Assembly: GCA_963576475.1 (NCBI GenBank)
Contig: OY754982.1
Span: 12,612,546 to 12,676,545, forward strand
Length of the DNA stretch: 64,000 nucleotides
From: Molanna angustata
Taxonomy: Eukaryota; Arthropoda; Insecta; Trichoptera; Molannidae
Reading direction: 5' to 3'
How positions within the stretch are numbered: position 1 is the stretch's first letter; the number at the start of each line of letters is the position of its first letter. The notes under the pieces were generated by a model. That model was given only the letters and a program-made list of their open reading frames with translations. It was not told where the DNA came from and searched no databases. Both the position numbers and the translations under genes were made by a program. Shown here piece by piece: positions 43,277 through 55,379 of this stretch.

Positions 43277-46253
43277 TCATAAAAAGAAATCTTGAATGTT
43301 GTCATTGTTCTTAAGCCATGTCTTAAGATGACTCACATATTTTGAATGGCAATTTAAAGACTTAAGAGACAATGGCAACATATTGTATGATCTGGGAGCT
43401 ATAAATACAGAATGTCTCTGTGTCGATCTCTTATTGCAATTAGGAACTTTGTAAATACTATTCAGACGGTCACTGGTACGATTTTGTGAATTTAACATGA
43501 AAATTTCTTTCTTTTTGTGAATAAACTTAAGACATTGTAGTATATACAGTTTCCTTAGATTAAATAATCCACTCTCTTTAAATAATTGTTTAGTGGGATA
43601 TCTGGGAGGTTTGTTGTACATTTTTTTAATTATCATTCTTTGTACAATTTCTAATGGAGCAATATGACTGTCCAATACTCCTCCCCATGCAATCATGCCA
43701 TAAGTCAACATAGATTGTACCAAACTGTAGTATGTCATTTTGACTATGTCAGTTTTGACAATACCAAGTAATCTTTTAAATATATACCCCAGGTATCTTA
43801 TTTTTTTACACAAGTAGTTTACATGATTGTCCCACCTTAAATGTGAATCAATGATGATACCTAAATATTTAGTGGAGCTTTCTGTCTTGACCTCTACACA
43901 TCTGGAGCAATTGTTATCACAGTCATTGTTATGAAATCTAAGGACAGTGTTACAGGTGGGCGCCGATCTACTATTAGTATAAAATGGGACGTAGAGGGTT
44001 TTTTCACAGTTCAAAGAGAGTAAACTTTTATTCAGCCATGTTTTTACAACCCGCAAACAAGTATCTGCGTTAGCAAATGTTTCACGCCAAGTTTTTCCAC
44101 TTACAGTGATAGAGGTATCGTCAGCATAAGACAGTATTATTCCAGGGATATCGGCATTACACAGTTCGTTGATGTAAATAAGAAAGAGTATCGGTCCGAG
44201 TACTGTACCCTGTGGGACTCCGTGGATGACTTTTTGTTCAGAGCTGTAATCGTAACCAATTTTTGTTTTTTGGAATCTCATATTTAAGTAATTTTCTAAT
44301 AAAGACAAACATTTTCCTTTTATTCCATTTTTATGCAAGCGTTTAATAAGTACATTATGGTTAACTGTGTCGAATGCTTTCTTTAAGTCCAAAAATATTG
44401 AAAGTGTTTTCTTTCCTCTGTCTAGTTCCTCATGTACGTGTTTGGTAAGCATATACAATGCATCATCAGTGCCCAAGTTAGCTCTAAATCCGAATTGATT
44501 TTTAGATAGAATGTTGTGCTTTTGTAAGTAATGTATTAATCGCTCTTTAATGAGCTTTTCAAATATTTTTGCGATTTGTGAAATGAGTGCAATAGGTCTA
44601 TAATTATTAGTTAAGTGTCGTGCACCACCTTTGTGTATTGGTGTTATACTAGAGATTTTGAGTACATTTGGGAATATAGCTTTCTCTAGTGAAAGATTAA
44701 GAATATACCTAATTGGTTTAGCTATGTGCTGTTTAATTTGTTTAAGGGTTTCTACGCAAATATTATCAGGTCCTACAGCTGTGTAGGTTTTTAGTTCATT
44801 TATCATTGAAATTACTTCCTCTTCTGTAATACAGTTAAATTCCGTCAGGTTTGCCATGTTTGTATTAGTACTACTCGAATCCGTAGGTGAGTCTGTTACT
44901 GTATTGTTGGTCATAGACATACTAGAAAGAAGGTCTGTCGCAATGTTTGTGAAGTATCTGTTAAATATCAGGCATTTTGTGACTGTCTGTAACAAATTCA
45001 TTATTATGTTCAATTTTATTGATAGATATACATTCTTTCCTCTTCCTTGATGCTATTTCATTTATTATTTTCCAAGTTCTTTTCGGATCATTCTTTGCCT
45101 TAGTTAGTTCATTATTATAATATTCCTGTTTGCATTTCTTAATTAATAAATTCAACATATTTCGATAAGTAATAAAACTCTGTCTAATCTGTGATGAAAC
45201 GGACATGTTATTCAACTGACAGAATTTTTCATGTTTTTTTAATTCAATAAATAATTTATTTCGGTGATGTATAGACACAATTATGCCGCGAGTAATCCAG
45301 GGTTGTATTTTCTTGTGTTTACTTTTGGGTAGAGTTTTTACAATTTTACAAGAGTTAGTATGCTCATTGAGTACATGATAAAATTGATTTAATGCATCAT
45401 TGGGATCATGGGAAGAGAAAACATTATGCCATGATTCTACCGAAATTAAAGATTTGAGCTTAGAATAATCGACTTTTATACGTTTATTGTTACTAGAGTT
45501 ACAAACGTCGTCACTCGTAATATAACTATGACCATAGAAAGTCGGGAGGTGGTCGGTTATGTCAATTGACACTACGGCTGCCTTAGGTAAAAACGAATCT
45601 TTGGATTTCACCATAATATGGTCCAAGCACGAATCAATGTTCCTCAAGTTTGGTCTAGTTGTAGTGTTAATAAAAGAAGTGAATCCCTCAGAATATAATA
45701 GATTCAGGTAGTTATTTTCTTCTGCATTTAGAACTTTTTCATTTAAAATATTAATATTAATATCACCGGTGAAAATTATGTTATTACAATTTTTAGATTT
45801 TACAAGTGGAATTAGTGATGTAGCAAGTTCTTTTATGTATTCCTTAACGCACAAAGATGGTGAGCGGTATATAGCAACCATGCAGTATTTTTTGTTATTA
45901 TGTTTATAGTTAATTAAAATGCAGTTTGAGAACATCAAATTTGGCATTTCATATGTAAAATCCGTAATCGTATTATCATTATAGAAAATAGTTATGCCGT
46001 CATGTGACGTATGTCTACATGTGCGAGAAAGAACAGAATATCCTGGAATATAATACGGAATGTCCACACGCATTTGCGTTTCTGTCAGTATAATTAAATC
46101 AATTCCAAAAGATATTGTGCCCAAAAGTATGCAAAATTCATCAAAATGTTTATTGATGCTTCTAATGTTCATGTTTATGATTGCGAAATCTGTTTGAGTA
46201 AATAAACTGTTTACGTCTTCAATTTTTTGGCAGGAAGTCAGGTCATGTTCCAT
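43277..46253 (-). pseudogene. LINE ORF2: AP endonuclease plus reverse transcriptase, one frameshift
   Basis: ORF2 would encode the enzyme that nicks target DNA and copies the LINE RNA there. The first frame (46,253-44,961, 430 codons) is an AP-type endonuclease: NMNIRS (N28), LTET (E58), TGDINI (D164, N166), SCLDH (D211, H212) and ITDH (D234, H235) are all present. The second frame (to 43,277) is the reverse transcriptase: NNYRPIALIS (about 136-145), QFGFR (173-177), LDLKKAFDTV (208-217), HGVPQGTVLGP (264-274) and SYADDTS (295-301), so the catalytic aspartates are intact. Downstream is the usual thumb and end (YGMIAWGG, a PRSYNMLPLSLKS phrase). No RNase H domain follows. The frames are shifted by one base within an ATATTTAAC stretch near 44,965, so the copy cannot make a full ORF2. 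A CR1/Jockey-group placement fits the PHD-bearing ORF1. Confidence 0.85.
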
Positions 46254-46303
46254 ATCCTGGTCATCGTGAATAGTTGGGCTTCCCTTTGGTGATGTTCATA
46301 CTG

Positions 46304-47246
46304 TTATCGAGTCGGGATATCACCGACGTCTCTGACCACTATCACATTGGAGTCTTCAGTCTTCTTTATGTAGATATTTCCATATCTGGTCCAGATGTAC
46401 TTATATCCATGAGCCTTAGTTGATTTAGCCAACCAAAGGAGGTGTTTATTAAATGTAGTGAGTTTTTCGTTGATGTAAACGTTTCCAATTGCCTTGCAGC
46501 AGCCGATGTCTAGAGCCGTGAAATTTCCATAATTTTTTTTACATAACAAGACTCTATCTTTTACTTCCTTTGAACTGAATTTAATGGTGACGATTTTTTT
46601 TTGAGAGTGATGTCTCAATAGACTCGTTTTTTAGTATGTCTTCACAATCAATATGCTTAAAAAGGGATTTTAGCATCGGTTGCAAATCATGTTTGTCATT
46701 AAATGGGAGTCCTTGAATTTCTACTGATGAGGCCATGGATGTTTGTTCTAGTTTGTTAATAGTTTGTTTGAGAACTCTGTTCTCTTTTTGGAGGGTTTCA
46801 ATTTTGGATTCTGTTTTTTCCTGTTTGGCTTGGATCTCCAAGAAGTTATTTTCCCACATATCAGATTTTTTGTTGGATTCAACTAAATTATTCGTACAGG
46901 TTTCCATTTTTTTTTTTAAATCCATTAATTCCTCTCTCTGCTTCTCTAGCATGTTATCAAAGGACTTCCTCATTTCAATCAGTTCATTTTGTACAGAATT
47001 CAATAGCTTAATGACATTGATACCAGAAACAGTCTCAGATTCAGATATATCAGCCTTTTTTGGAGTAACAATTTTACACTTTTGACACTTCCATTTAAGT
47101 TTGTTCATCCTCAGCATTTGTTTAAAATTACTTTCGCTGAATCCCACACATAAATAATGGAACTTGCTTTGGCATTTCGAACATATGATAGCATCGTCAC
47201 TTTTTATGTCTTTAACACAGGTGTAGCAATTCATGTTAAGAAGCAA
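46304..47246 (-). pseudogene. LINE ORF1 with PHD finger and coiled coil, one frameshift
   Basis: ORF1 proteins of LINEs bind their own RNA. The first frame (47,246-46,581, 221 codons) starts with a zinc finger of PHD type: C7-C10, C22-C25, H30-C33 and C54-C57 with W52 ahead of the last pair. A long charged segment (about 75-170; MDLKKKMETCTNNLVESNKK and similar) is a predicted coiled coil. It is followed by VEIQGLPF (about 175-182), the start of an RNA-binding-type fold. The frame then breaks at an A9 run (46,595-46,603), and a second frame (46,618-46,304) continues with KIVTIKFSSKEVKDRVLLCK and ends YIWTRYGNIYIKK. An insertion or deletion of one A in the run is the simplest cause. The stop lies 50 bp ahead of ORF2. 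PHD-bearing ORF1 proteins are known from CR1-group LINEs. Confidence 0.8.
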
Positions 47247-47262
47247 CAGTTAAACAATGACC

Positions 47263-47760
47263 AATGAAGGACAGTTGGACCTTCTTCTCCCAGGATTCTC
47301 CAACTTCATAGGTAAAATGACCAAAAATACACGATGAAGAAGAAGAAGAAGAAATAAGTTTAAATCCAGATACCTGCGAAGAGATGGAAGGAAAATTGGA
47401 CATTCTTCTCCCAGGTTAGTCCACCTTCAAAGGTAAAATGACCAAATAGACGATGAAGAAGAAGAAGAAAAAAGTTTAAATCCAGAAACCTGCGAAGAGA
47501 TGGAAGGAAAATTGGACCTTCATCTCCCAGGATAGTTCATCTTCATAGGTAAGATGACCAAGTACACGTTGAAGAAAAAGAAGAAAAAAGTTTATATGCA
47601 GAACCCGTCCTGGAAGACCTGTGAAGAGATGGAGGGACAGTCGGACCTTCTTTTCCCAGGATACTCCCCCTTCATAGGTAAAACGACCAAATACACGAAG
47701 AAGAAGAAGAATAAGAAAAAAGTTTAAATCCAAAAACCATCCTGGGCATACGCTCGACAA
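47263..47760. repeat. 113-bp minisatellite, right of LINE
   Basis: About 4.4 units: GTTTAAATCCAG begins near 47,357, 47,474, 47,590 and 47,723; each has GAAGAGATGGAAGGAAAAT, TCTCCCAGGATA, GGTAAAATGACCAAAT and a GAAGAAGAAGAA stretch. Confidence 0.9.
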
Positions 47761-48640
47761 TTCACCAAAGTTTCATTATAATCGGACAAACGGTTGATAA
47801 ATAAATAAATAAAATAATTTTCCTCTAGGAAATCAGTATAGGTATATTATTGTTGATTTGTAAGTAAATAGTATTAGGTAGGTACCTACCTACAACAACC
47901 TTCTAAATAAATTCGATTCCTAACAAATTTTATTTGAATATCACATTCTTTCTGTAGCCATGGAAACGATTCGAACACGTAAGTAATATCGAATGGTTCG
48001 GATACATTTTTTGAATATGTAGGTACCTACATTGGTTTGTTCGATGCCATAAAAATGAAAATTGTCCGAAATATCAAATATTATATACAAATTATGCAAT
48101 TTTATTATGCCCATATCTTTACTAATAATTAACAGACTTTTACAATATACGTCTTAAAACTTGCTGTAATGTCTTGTGTTTCATTTTATTATTTCATATT
48201 TATATTTATTTCAAAGGTTTATTATTTTCAAGAACATATTCATTCGGTAGGAAAATGAAATATTGTATGAAAAGATATTAAAATGGCGGCATTTATGTAC
48301 AAAACGCTTACTTTAAAAATAAGTTAAACATTATAATTATACAAAATATTCACCATGTTTTTCACTTAAACGCTAAGTTATACTTGAAAGTAAATTTTTT
48401 TCGTGTAAATACGTACTTCTAACTTTTAAACTAACAGATATATGCGTGCAAAATGTACACTTTTTTGACAGATACGACTTGGAAAATTTTGTATGAAAAA
48501 AATAATTATTGAAATATTTTTAAAATTCAGCATTTTTATCGCATTATTTTTAGCGTGACACTGCATCAGGTATACAGGTACACGTTCGCACATAAATTAG
48601 ATTTTTAGATGCTCTTGGTTTTTCAGAAGGCGTGAGACAA
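47761..48640. other. AT-rich region, nothing recognised
   Basis: Contains TAGGTAGGTACCTACCTAC runs (47,876-47,894 and 48,019-48,029). No gene seen. Confidence 0.4.
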
Positions 48641-48651
48641 ACACACACACA

Positions 48652-48706
<55 letters not shown>
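48641..48706. repeat. (CA)n microsatellite
   Basis: About 30 CA units with two CATA interruptions. Confidence 0.95.
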
Positions 48707-48708
<2 letters not shown>

Positions 48709-48858
48709 TAACATTTTGATTGCTTTATTACTTTAGATATAGGTGTAAAAATGATCCATAGTAATTTAATTGATAGACAATGAACAGCCTGGAAATCTTG
48801 GAAATCAGAAAAAATGTAAACATGAGAAATAATATAAATAATAACCAAACACAATTAA

Positions 48859-49332
48859 GGGGCCATATAAACCTAAACACCTCAATTTCAAATCAAATCC
48901 CTCAAATATTTTAAACAGTATGTTTCTAGAAAAAATAGTCTAAGTCTTTGCAACGTTTCTCTAGTGAATGTTCGTCACACAATTTTAAAATTCAGCTTAA
49001 ATTCACATAAGTAAGTGATTAAAAATATCATTTTTAACAGCATTTTTTTTAAATTTTTCCATAACTATGTGTCGAAGAGAAATAAATCTTTTATATACAT
49101 AAAGAGTGCATAAAATCAAAGTGAATGACCGATAAAGTTTTTTCATTTTAACAAAGGTTTGCTTTTAAAATGCAAAAAATCAACAAATTTTGGGTTTCCG
49201 ATCATTTAAATCACGTATAAACCTTTTTTAACGCACGCCATAGTTATCCTTACTAACGCGTAACTTCATAGTGCATTGGGCGGTTTTAATATATCATGTT
49301 TTCAGTCACTAATTTTAGCGTTATATGTCCTC
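48859..49332 (-). mobile_element. TTAA-flanked MITE, complete copy, 474 bp
   Basis: It is flanked by TTAA at 48,855-48,858 and 49,333-49,336. The ends are GGGGCCATATAAACCTAA and, on the other strand, GAGGACATATAACGCTAA, an imperfect inverted repeat. TTAA targets are characteristic of piggyBac elements. The interior has no transposase. A truncated copy lies at 6,822-7,117. Confidence 0.65.
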
Positions 49333-49349
49333 TTAACTAATAACCCTAT

Positions 49350-49835
49350 ATTAAAGTTATAATTGTAGTGGTGTACACAAAGTTTTGTTTTATTTCATTT
49401 TTTTTTTAAATCTGTGTTACGAGCCAGTTAGTATATCTTCCGTAAAATTTTTGTATGACATACCCGTGTCATTAATTGTTATCAGCCAAAGTTGTCTTGC
49501 GATTGAATTAATGGACTATTAAAAACAATGTGGCTTGTTATAATTTTATTATTCTTAATTTGTATTAAGTCCTTTAGTGTTGGGCGTGCAGCAGCGCACA
49601 CCTACCGCCAGATTTACGACCCTACGTTTTAAATAATAATAAAGAGTTGAAAAATAATTAAATGTCATGGGGGTATAGGAGAAATATTAATATTTATGGT
49701 CATTGTAAACGATTCGCCGCAGTTCCTACCCATATCGGGTCATTGGGATTCAGGGAATGAAGCGAACGCCATTTTGTTTCGTTTATCTACAGCGGTGTTG
49801 CCAACACGTCACAATTAAAATTTAAATTTACTTTC
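49350..49835. other. Region without recognised gene
   Basis: No supported feature. Confidence 0.4.
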
Positions 49836-49839
49836 CACT

Positions 49840-49990
49840 ACTATGAGATGGTCGAGTGATACGATTTCAGCATTTGAAAGCGTGATGTTTTTGCGTGTAT
49901 TGACTATAAAACGTGTGCTCTGTGCAGCCCAAACTATAAGTTCGATCGATTTCATGTTGATGTCAAAATAAATGTAGAAAGTACATAGAG
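49840..49990 (-). mobile_element. Right-tail fragment of the Helentron-like family, reverse
   Basis: TGTGCAGCCCAAACTATAAG followed by TTCGATCGATTTCATGTTGA is the reverse of the 29,790-29,830 type tail. Confidence 0.55.
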
Positions 49991-49994
49991 TTGT

Positions 49995-50475
49995 TTAGTT
50001 TTGCATTACAATAACGGCAGTATAAACACAGATTGGAGAGACGGAAACATTGAAAGACGTGGACTTACTGTGCCTTGCTTTCTTCTATCTTTTCTCTCGC
50101 ATCTTTCATTAATATTTACTTTGACTGTAATATACTGCGTATTTTAACTTCTTTATTATTATGCGCACGGCGCGGCGCGGCGTGGGATTCTGAATTGTTA
50201 TATTATATTGTGCACGACCCCGAGGTTTGTATGGAGACAAGTTGGTGGCCTTCTCTCCCGTGGAGAAGCAGCAAAAGTATTGTTGCAACGTTCATGGTGT
50301 GGATATGGAAAGAATGAAGTTTGGTTGGTCAGGAAGATGATGATTGGTACAAATGTAAAGTACCTATTTGTCTTCTGCGCCAACAATATACGAAGGTTAA
50401 TTCGTTTTCTATGATTTCATATATTAACTGTCGACCGTCGTTGTATAGTGGTAAGGTTTATGATCGTAAGAGTTC
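49995..50475. other. Region without supported gene
   Basis: Several short overlapping frames at 50,075-50,414 include tryptophan-rich peptides (for example VCMETSWWPSLPWRSSKS), but there is no recognised motif. A GC-rich GCACGGCGCGGCGCGGCG stretch at 50,163-50,181 resembles the subterminal repeats of the Harbinger-like element at 34.2 kb. Confidence 0.35.
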
Positions 50476-50755
50476 TGTACTCATCATCATCAAAAGTCTC
50501 AATCCTGCGGATTGGTTTGCAGAAGAAGTCTACATCTCGCTTTCCACTTCTCTCTATCCTCTGCAGCCCTCTTCAGCTAACATATGTGGTGCAGTTCATG
50601 TCCTCGCACACCTGGGCCAGATACTCCCGTCGGGGGTGCCCCCTGTAGTTTGTCCCCTCAACCATTCCCTCCATTAGGTCATGTAGGAGACCCTCGTGTG
50701 ACCAATCCAGCGAGCACGTCTCTCGGCGATGGATGATGGCTTCTGTACTAGCGTC
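50476..50755 (-). pseudogene. LINE ORF2 C-terminus (endonuclease-type LINE)
   Basis: On the minus strand from about 50,720 the frame reads LDWSHEGLLHDLMEGMVEGT, NYRGHPRREYLAQVCEDMNC and TTYVS before a stop; RGLQRIERSGKRDVDFF follows in frame. This corresponds to the frequent LINE ending 'G.L...I.EG.VEG.R.RGRPRREY..Q...D..C.SY.ELKRL...R..WR'. One stop has arisen. The 3' end (CTGCAAACCAATCCGCAGGA, then TTGATGATGATG) matches the 3' end of the piece at 2,004-2,459. Confidence 0.75.
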
Positions 50756-50759
50756 TAAT

Positions 50760-51360
50760 AATAATAATTGTAATAAATAATTTATATAGCGCCGTTTAAT
50801 GATTTCAGGATTATTCCAACGGCGTTTATATTCTGTCTTATATTGTTCTATTGCTCTGTCTTATGTTCGAATTCTCACGTAACTATTGTTTTTTGGTATG
50901 AAAACACTGGTAGGTATACCTACTTCTATTTTGACAATATATAAACTCGCAACTTGTAAATAGAGCAAGGAAGTTTAAAAATGTTTAAATAGTTTAAATA
51001 AAACTTTCAAAATGGGCTATTTTAAGAGATTGTGTATAAACCGCATTTAAATTTTTGAAATGAGTAACTGCTTAGGATCTAATTTAGATGCTGTCCCTGG
51101 TTGTCAAATAACTTGCAGTAGCCGTATTGAAAAATATCAACTTGGCGTACTGAAAATGGTGTTAATATTCGTTATGCTGTCTACCACCACCACAGCAAGA
51201 GTACCTACATACATATATACATACACACATACAAACGCTGTTTTATTACCAATGCCACAGTTGAAAATTGTTGTTGCAAACTATATTTTAGATCGTCCAT
51301 GCGACATACATTATTTAAGTGAAATAAATTGAGTTGGAAGTTGGAATATATCTATCAATA
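50760..51360. other. Region without recognised gene
   Basis: A hairpin joins GCGCCGTTTAATG and CAACGGCGTT (50,790-50,826). Nothing else supported. Confidence 0.4.
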
Positions 51361-51363
51361 GAT

Positions 51364-51551
51364 GGGTCGGTGGCAGAGCGGTTAGCGCGCTGGGCTAGTA
51401 ATCCAGTGGTCGCGAGTTAGAATCCTGCCTCGACCGATTTCGTTCACCTATAGCACAAGCATTTATTTGCTTATTTTAGGGAACGTAGGAAGATGTATAT
51501 ATACATACTTGTTTAACAAGGACATATTCATTTTTTATGTAAAAAAAAAAA
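51364..51551 (+). mobile_element. SINE S1 copy 5
   Basis: The best-preserved copy: GGCAGAGCGGTTAGCGCGCT (box A), GGTCGCGAGTTAGAATCCTG (box B with one change), GTTCACCTATAGCACAAGCA, GGGAACGTAGGAAGATGTAT and a final A run. Confidence 0.85.
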
Positions 51552-51654
51552 ATATTTTTACGTCGATACTTTAAACATTTATTTATTTACAAGTTGCAAC
51601 ACATGAAATATTCTACATTTGACATATTAAGTATTTAAAAAAATACAACATGCA

Positions 51655-51735
51655 ACATAACATCTCACACAGTTCAGCAATGAGTATCACCACCCATTCT
51701 GAATGCTGAGTTTTATGTGAGACGATACTGCTGTG
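51655..51735 (-). repeat. Dispersed repeat shared with 38,555-38,645
   Basis: CATCTCACACAGTTCAGCAA, ATCACCACCCATTCTGAATG and TGTGAGACGATAC are the reverse complement of the 38.6-kb copy with changes. Confidence 0.5.
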
Positions 51736-51739
51736 TAGG

Positions 51740-52165
51740 TATACACGTATGTGTGGTCATTCATTTTATAAAGTTATAAACACCCGTACACCAGTCGCTG
51801 GTAATCTCATATTGTGGGATATGCCGTGATGATATGAATGCACGTCTATTTAAAAATAAAAATGTATTGTTAGGTACCTACTCAAGAATAAAAAATTGGA
51901 AAACAATGCGATTCAATAATATCAAATTTAAATAAAACATATTATATCTTACTGAAAAATTTGAAGTATTCCTCTTTGGCTCCCTCATATTAAATTTTTT
52001 TTGCGTTCTCCTTTTGCCGACATCCGTTTATTTGCTTGTTTGTATCATGATTTTTGTCATATTATAACAGAAGAGCTTGTTGCCATTTGGCAACGTCTTC
52101 CAACCGAATAAAAAATACATGAAATATGCATTAAATATTGTTGTAAAGTGTGTTAAAAACACGGC
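51740..52165. other. AT-rich region, nothing recognised
   Basis: No feature seen. Confidence 0.4.
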
Positions 52166-52169
52166 GAAT

Positions 52170-52260
52170 CTAATTGCGTACACTCTCTATATGATACCTG
52201 TTGAAAATTTGATCAAGAAAATTCTTAAACCCTGTGAAATCATAAACATAACAAAATAAA
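52170..52260 (+). mobile_element. Right-end fragment of the Helentron-like family
   Basis: ACTCTCTATATGATACCTGT, GAAAATTTGATCAAG and TGTGAAATCATAAACAT follow 26,286-26,355 in order. Confidence 0.45.
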
Positions 52261-52264
52261 CTGA

Positions 52265-54240
52265 TGACTGGAGCACTTAAACTAATTCGCATTATTTAGG
52301 TATGGAACAAGAATGGGTTCTTGTCACTAATGCGGTTGTCTTATCGCACCAGTAGTCGGTTCATATTGATACCACTGAAGAGTAGTATCATTGAAGAGTA
52401 GTATTCAAACGACTTCTTTTACTCATATCATATATACTTATCGTAAGAGTTTTTTTAGACTAGTTGCATGTAACACATGAGATCCAACTGTCGATAGCGA
52501 TAGTATGTATAGTTGAAGAATATGTACCAAACTATAAACCCATAAATACAAATTATTGAATATTTTCAGATATTTTGTTTTCTATACAACATATATTATG
52601 TAGGTATGTATGTCAAGATAGGATAGTATGGAGGAAGTTCCTTTTTTCCTACCCAGAATATGAAAATAGCATGATGGTATGTATGTTTGGAGATGAAGTA
52701 TCAAACTATTAAGTATTGTGTATAGGCGACTGTCATACAAAATGTATGAAGCGATGTCGTCACTAAATTCAATTTTTAAAAAAATTGTTAAAAAAAATTG
52801 AGATCTTCTACTACAATGTTAATATTTTTTATAGAAAATTAAATTATCTAGTTGGGGTGTTTCGGTTTTTTTCGATAATTGTGTAAGTTTTGGAAATATA
52901 GGCAGTTAAACTCATAAATTTATCATAAAAAAAATATTTTTCTTAATAAAAAATGTTTGAGAAACCCTGGAATTTTTTTGAAAAAATTGATTTGAGATTT
53001 TTTATTTTTCTATGTTTGTACCAATTTTCAGCGTTCTAGCTTTTATGGTTTCTGAGATATATGGAAAAATAAAATAAAAATTCAAAAGTTGATAACCCCT
53101 GACTGAAACAAAAATTCAAAATTCTGAGTATAAATTTTTTTTAGGCCTATAACTGTTTATATATTCTGAAATTTTGGGCTCTGTAAATTGAGCGGATCAA
53201 AAGTTATAAGGGGGGGACGGACACACACACAGACACACACACACACAGACACTCGAAATGTTCTACTCGGAATTCTGAGTAAATCCGTGTATGGAACATA
53301 TATGCTGCGAAGCCTCTAAGTTGGTGTTTTTTGACTTCAAAGTTGGAAAAGCCGTGAAAAAAGTAGACCTCTCCATACAATTCTCGCGTATTCTGGCTTG
53401 ATACATTGTCGATATGTTAAGAGAACAAAGTTCTCCTGAACAAATCGACAGTTGGAAAAGCGGATACGTATTGGGGTAATTCAAATAAACCATTTATTAC
53501 ATACATACATGATTATATCACGTCTCTATAATTTAACTTGTTATGGAGAAGCTACAATTATCAAATTATTGTTCGTATTTAACAATCATTTCATTTCAGG
53601 TTTTGCATATTAAATTAATGTTGTTTTTATACTCATATCTTAGAATACAAGCATTTATATACAAAACGGAAGTCATCCAAGTATAATTACGTAATTAAAA
53701 ACGAATAGTTGGAATGTATTAATGCATCCGAATATGTACATGTTTATGTAGGTACTGCACTGGACAAGATAGGAGACATTATATTCATTAGGGTAATTTT
53801 ACATCATTCACCATTTGTTTAATACAACTAATGGCCATTAGGTAGTTGGAGCTATTCCGTGCACTTAATATACCGACTTCGTTTTATTTATGACTGGAGT
53901 TAGACAATAAATTTACTAGTTCGGTAAATTTGAAGTTAATTAATAAACTGTTTCATCGCCATGTTTCCTACCATTTGACTGTACCCATAATACCAAATTT
54001 TTAAAATAATTATTTTTATTATCCTTGCTCCTTGCGCATTGTACGAATTCGATACCAAATGGAAACCTCTTTATGTTTTGTGTACTTTACAAATTTATTT
54101 TCTATTTGGTATTGAATTTTTTTTTATTTTCGTAAATGTTTTCATTGATCATGAAAATCACAAATGTGAACAATATTAGTACCTACCTAACTCAATTTAT
54201 TGATTACGGGGTCTAGAATGGAAACATGTGAAATGTTTCG
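52265..54240. other. AT-rich region with a (CA)n tract, no gene recognised
   Basis: A (CA)n tract lies at 53,221-53,252. The stretch 52,730-53,490 has phrases such as TTTATGGTTTCTGAGATATA that look like dispersed repeat DNA, but no structure could be assigned. Confidence 0.4.
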
Positions 54241-54244
54241 GAAT

Positions 54245-54345
54245 TAATATTTGGTGGTTGACTGGTAGAAATTGCCAGCGTGCAATAAGTCCGCCACGTT
54301 GTTTAACTCAATAAAATTCATTAATTTCTATTATTAATAAAGAGG
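54245..54345 (+). mobile_element. LINE 3' end relic
   Basis: TGGTAGAAATTGCCAGCGTG, CAATAAGTCCGCCACGTTG and a terminal AATAAAG match the 3' UTR of the LINE relic at 35,695-35,800 (GGAAGAAATTGCC, GCAATAAGGCCGCCAGTGTA). Confidence 0.5.
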
Positions 54346-54349
54346 TTTG

Positions 54350-54805
54350 TATTATGAGCCAATTGTGATTCGACTCACCATTGATAACCAATTCTATGAA
54401 AAGTTGTAGGATAACACAATTATTTGTTACGTCATATCAGAATAAATTTGCTCGTACCTACTGGATATCATATTATGATGTCTTATAACTTTTGAAACCA
54501 AGATGTAACCGAAAATTCCATGACTTGTCACATGAAAATTTTGTTTTTCAATTCCGAAATGTTTTATATACCTACCTACACTTTTATTCGTGATAAATAA
54601 ATTGATTTTTTTTTGCTTTTTTTGATGAACCTTGTTTTTATTTGGGATTCGTATTTACTTTTTTCTATTTGTAATCTTCACATTGTTATCACTTTTCAAA
54701 TAAATATTTTTGTTATTTCCATAATATTTAATGAAATATATTATTTTTTTTTATTTAATTTTGCTGTAAAATTATTATTTTTTGTTTATAATTTATAATT
54801 TTAAA
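54350..54805. other. AT-rich region, nothing recognised
   Basis: No feature seen. Confidence 0.4.
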
Positions 54806-54810
54806 TACCT

Positions 54811-55247
54811 TGTTAGCGCCGAAATCGCGGATTGCAACCTGGGCTAAAAGAGCAGTGGACTGTATACGAAAATTAAATAATTGCACTTGTCACGGCGCGT
54901 TATTCACAGCGACGAGGTAAATAATAGGATAAAAGAAATGGATCGAGAAAGGAAATCACCTACCAGTACAGAAGAAGTCCTCGCCTCGATCTCTCACCCA
55001 GTCCGAACGAAATATATGCAGTCTATATGCCGGGGCACAGCACTACACGATGATGCTTCCCACAACGGGCACCTGTATGGTCGACGCCGGCAATGAAGTC
55101 CGAATTGACATCCGCTCGAGGCCGCGTGCGAACAAGTACTAATTGGTGTGTAGCAGGAACGGAACAAAGCAGTTACATGGAAGGGAAGGGGGAAGGAACA
55201 AGACAGGTGATTTGTATTCACGCCAAAAATAAATACTGTACCGAACA
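54811..55247 (-). repeat. LTR, left copy (3' LTR in minus orientation)
   Basis: It starts TGTTAGCGCC and ends CCGAACA on the plus strand, so it reads TG...CA on either strand. It differs from the right copy at three positions that I could count (54,917, 55,094 and 55,205). Confidence 0.9.
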
Positions 55248-55258
55248 TTCCCCCGGGC
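55248..55258 (-). promoter_or_regulatory. Polypurine tract of the LTR element
   Basis: GCCCGGGGGAA on the minus strand ends exactly at the LTR border, where plus-strand DNA synthesis of LTR elements is primed. Confidence 0.6.
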
Positions 55259-55379
55259 AGAAAGAGGCTGAAAGCTCCTTTCTAATCAAAAAACGACTGT
55301 TGTCACTCCCATGTCCATTCCCACCACAATCGAATAGTCTCACAGGGTGAGACACGAAATCGACAAAAACTAAACGAAA

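Larger units (their letters stand above)
42673..47262 (-). mobile_element. Near-complete 4.6-kb LINE (CR1/Jockey group) inserted in a minisatellite
   Basis: It has ORF1 (46,304-47,246), ORF2 (43,277-46,253), a 3' UTR of about 600 bp and a TAAATAAATAAATAAAAAT tail at 42,673. The host minisatellite flanks both ends, so both boundaries are visible. Only about 16 bp lie upstream of the ORF1 start, suggesting slight 5' truncation. The 3' UTR has a 60-bp tandem duplication (42,854-42,913 and 42,914-42,973). Confidence 0.85.

Noticed and set aside
46735..47085. A 116-codon plus-strand frame
   Set aside because: It lies antisense to LINE ORF1, whose zinc finger and coiled coil explain the open frame.
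51364..51440. A tRNA gene on the plus strand
   Set aside because: It is the head of the S1 SINE family, repeated at least five times with the same non-tRNA tail.
54994..55248. Short frames in the LTRs (also 60,506-60,760)
   Set aside because: They are repeated in both LTRs, have no motif, and LTRs of this type are noncoding.
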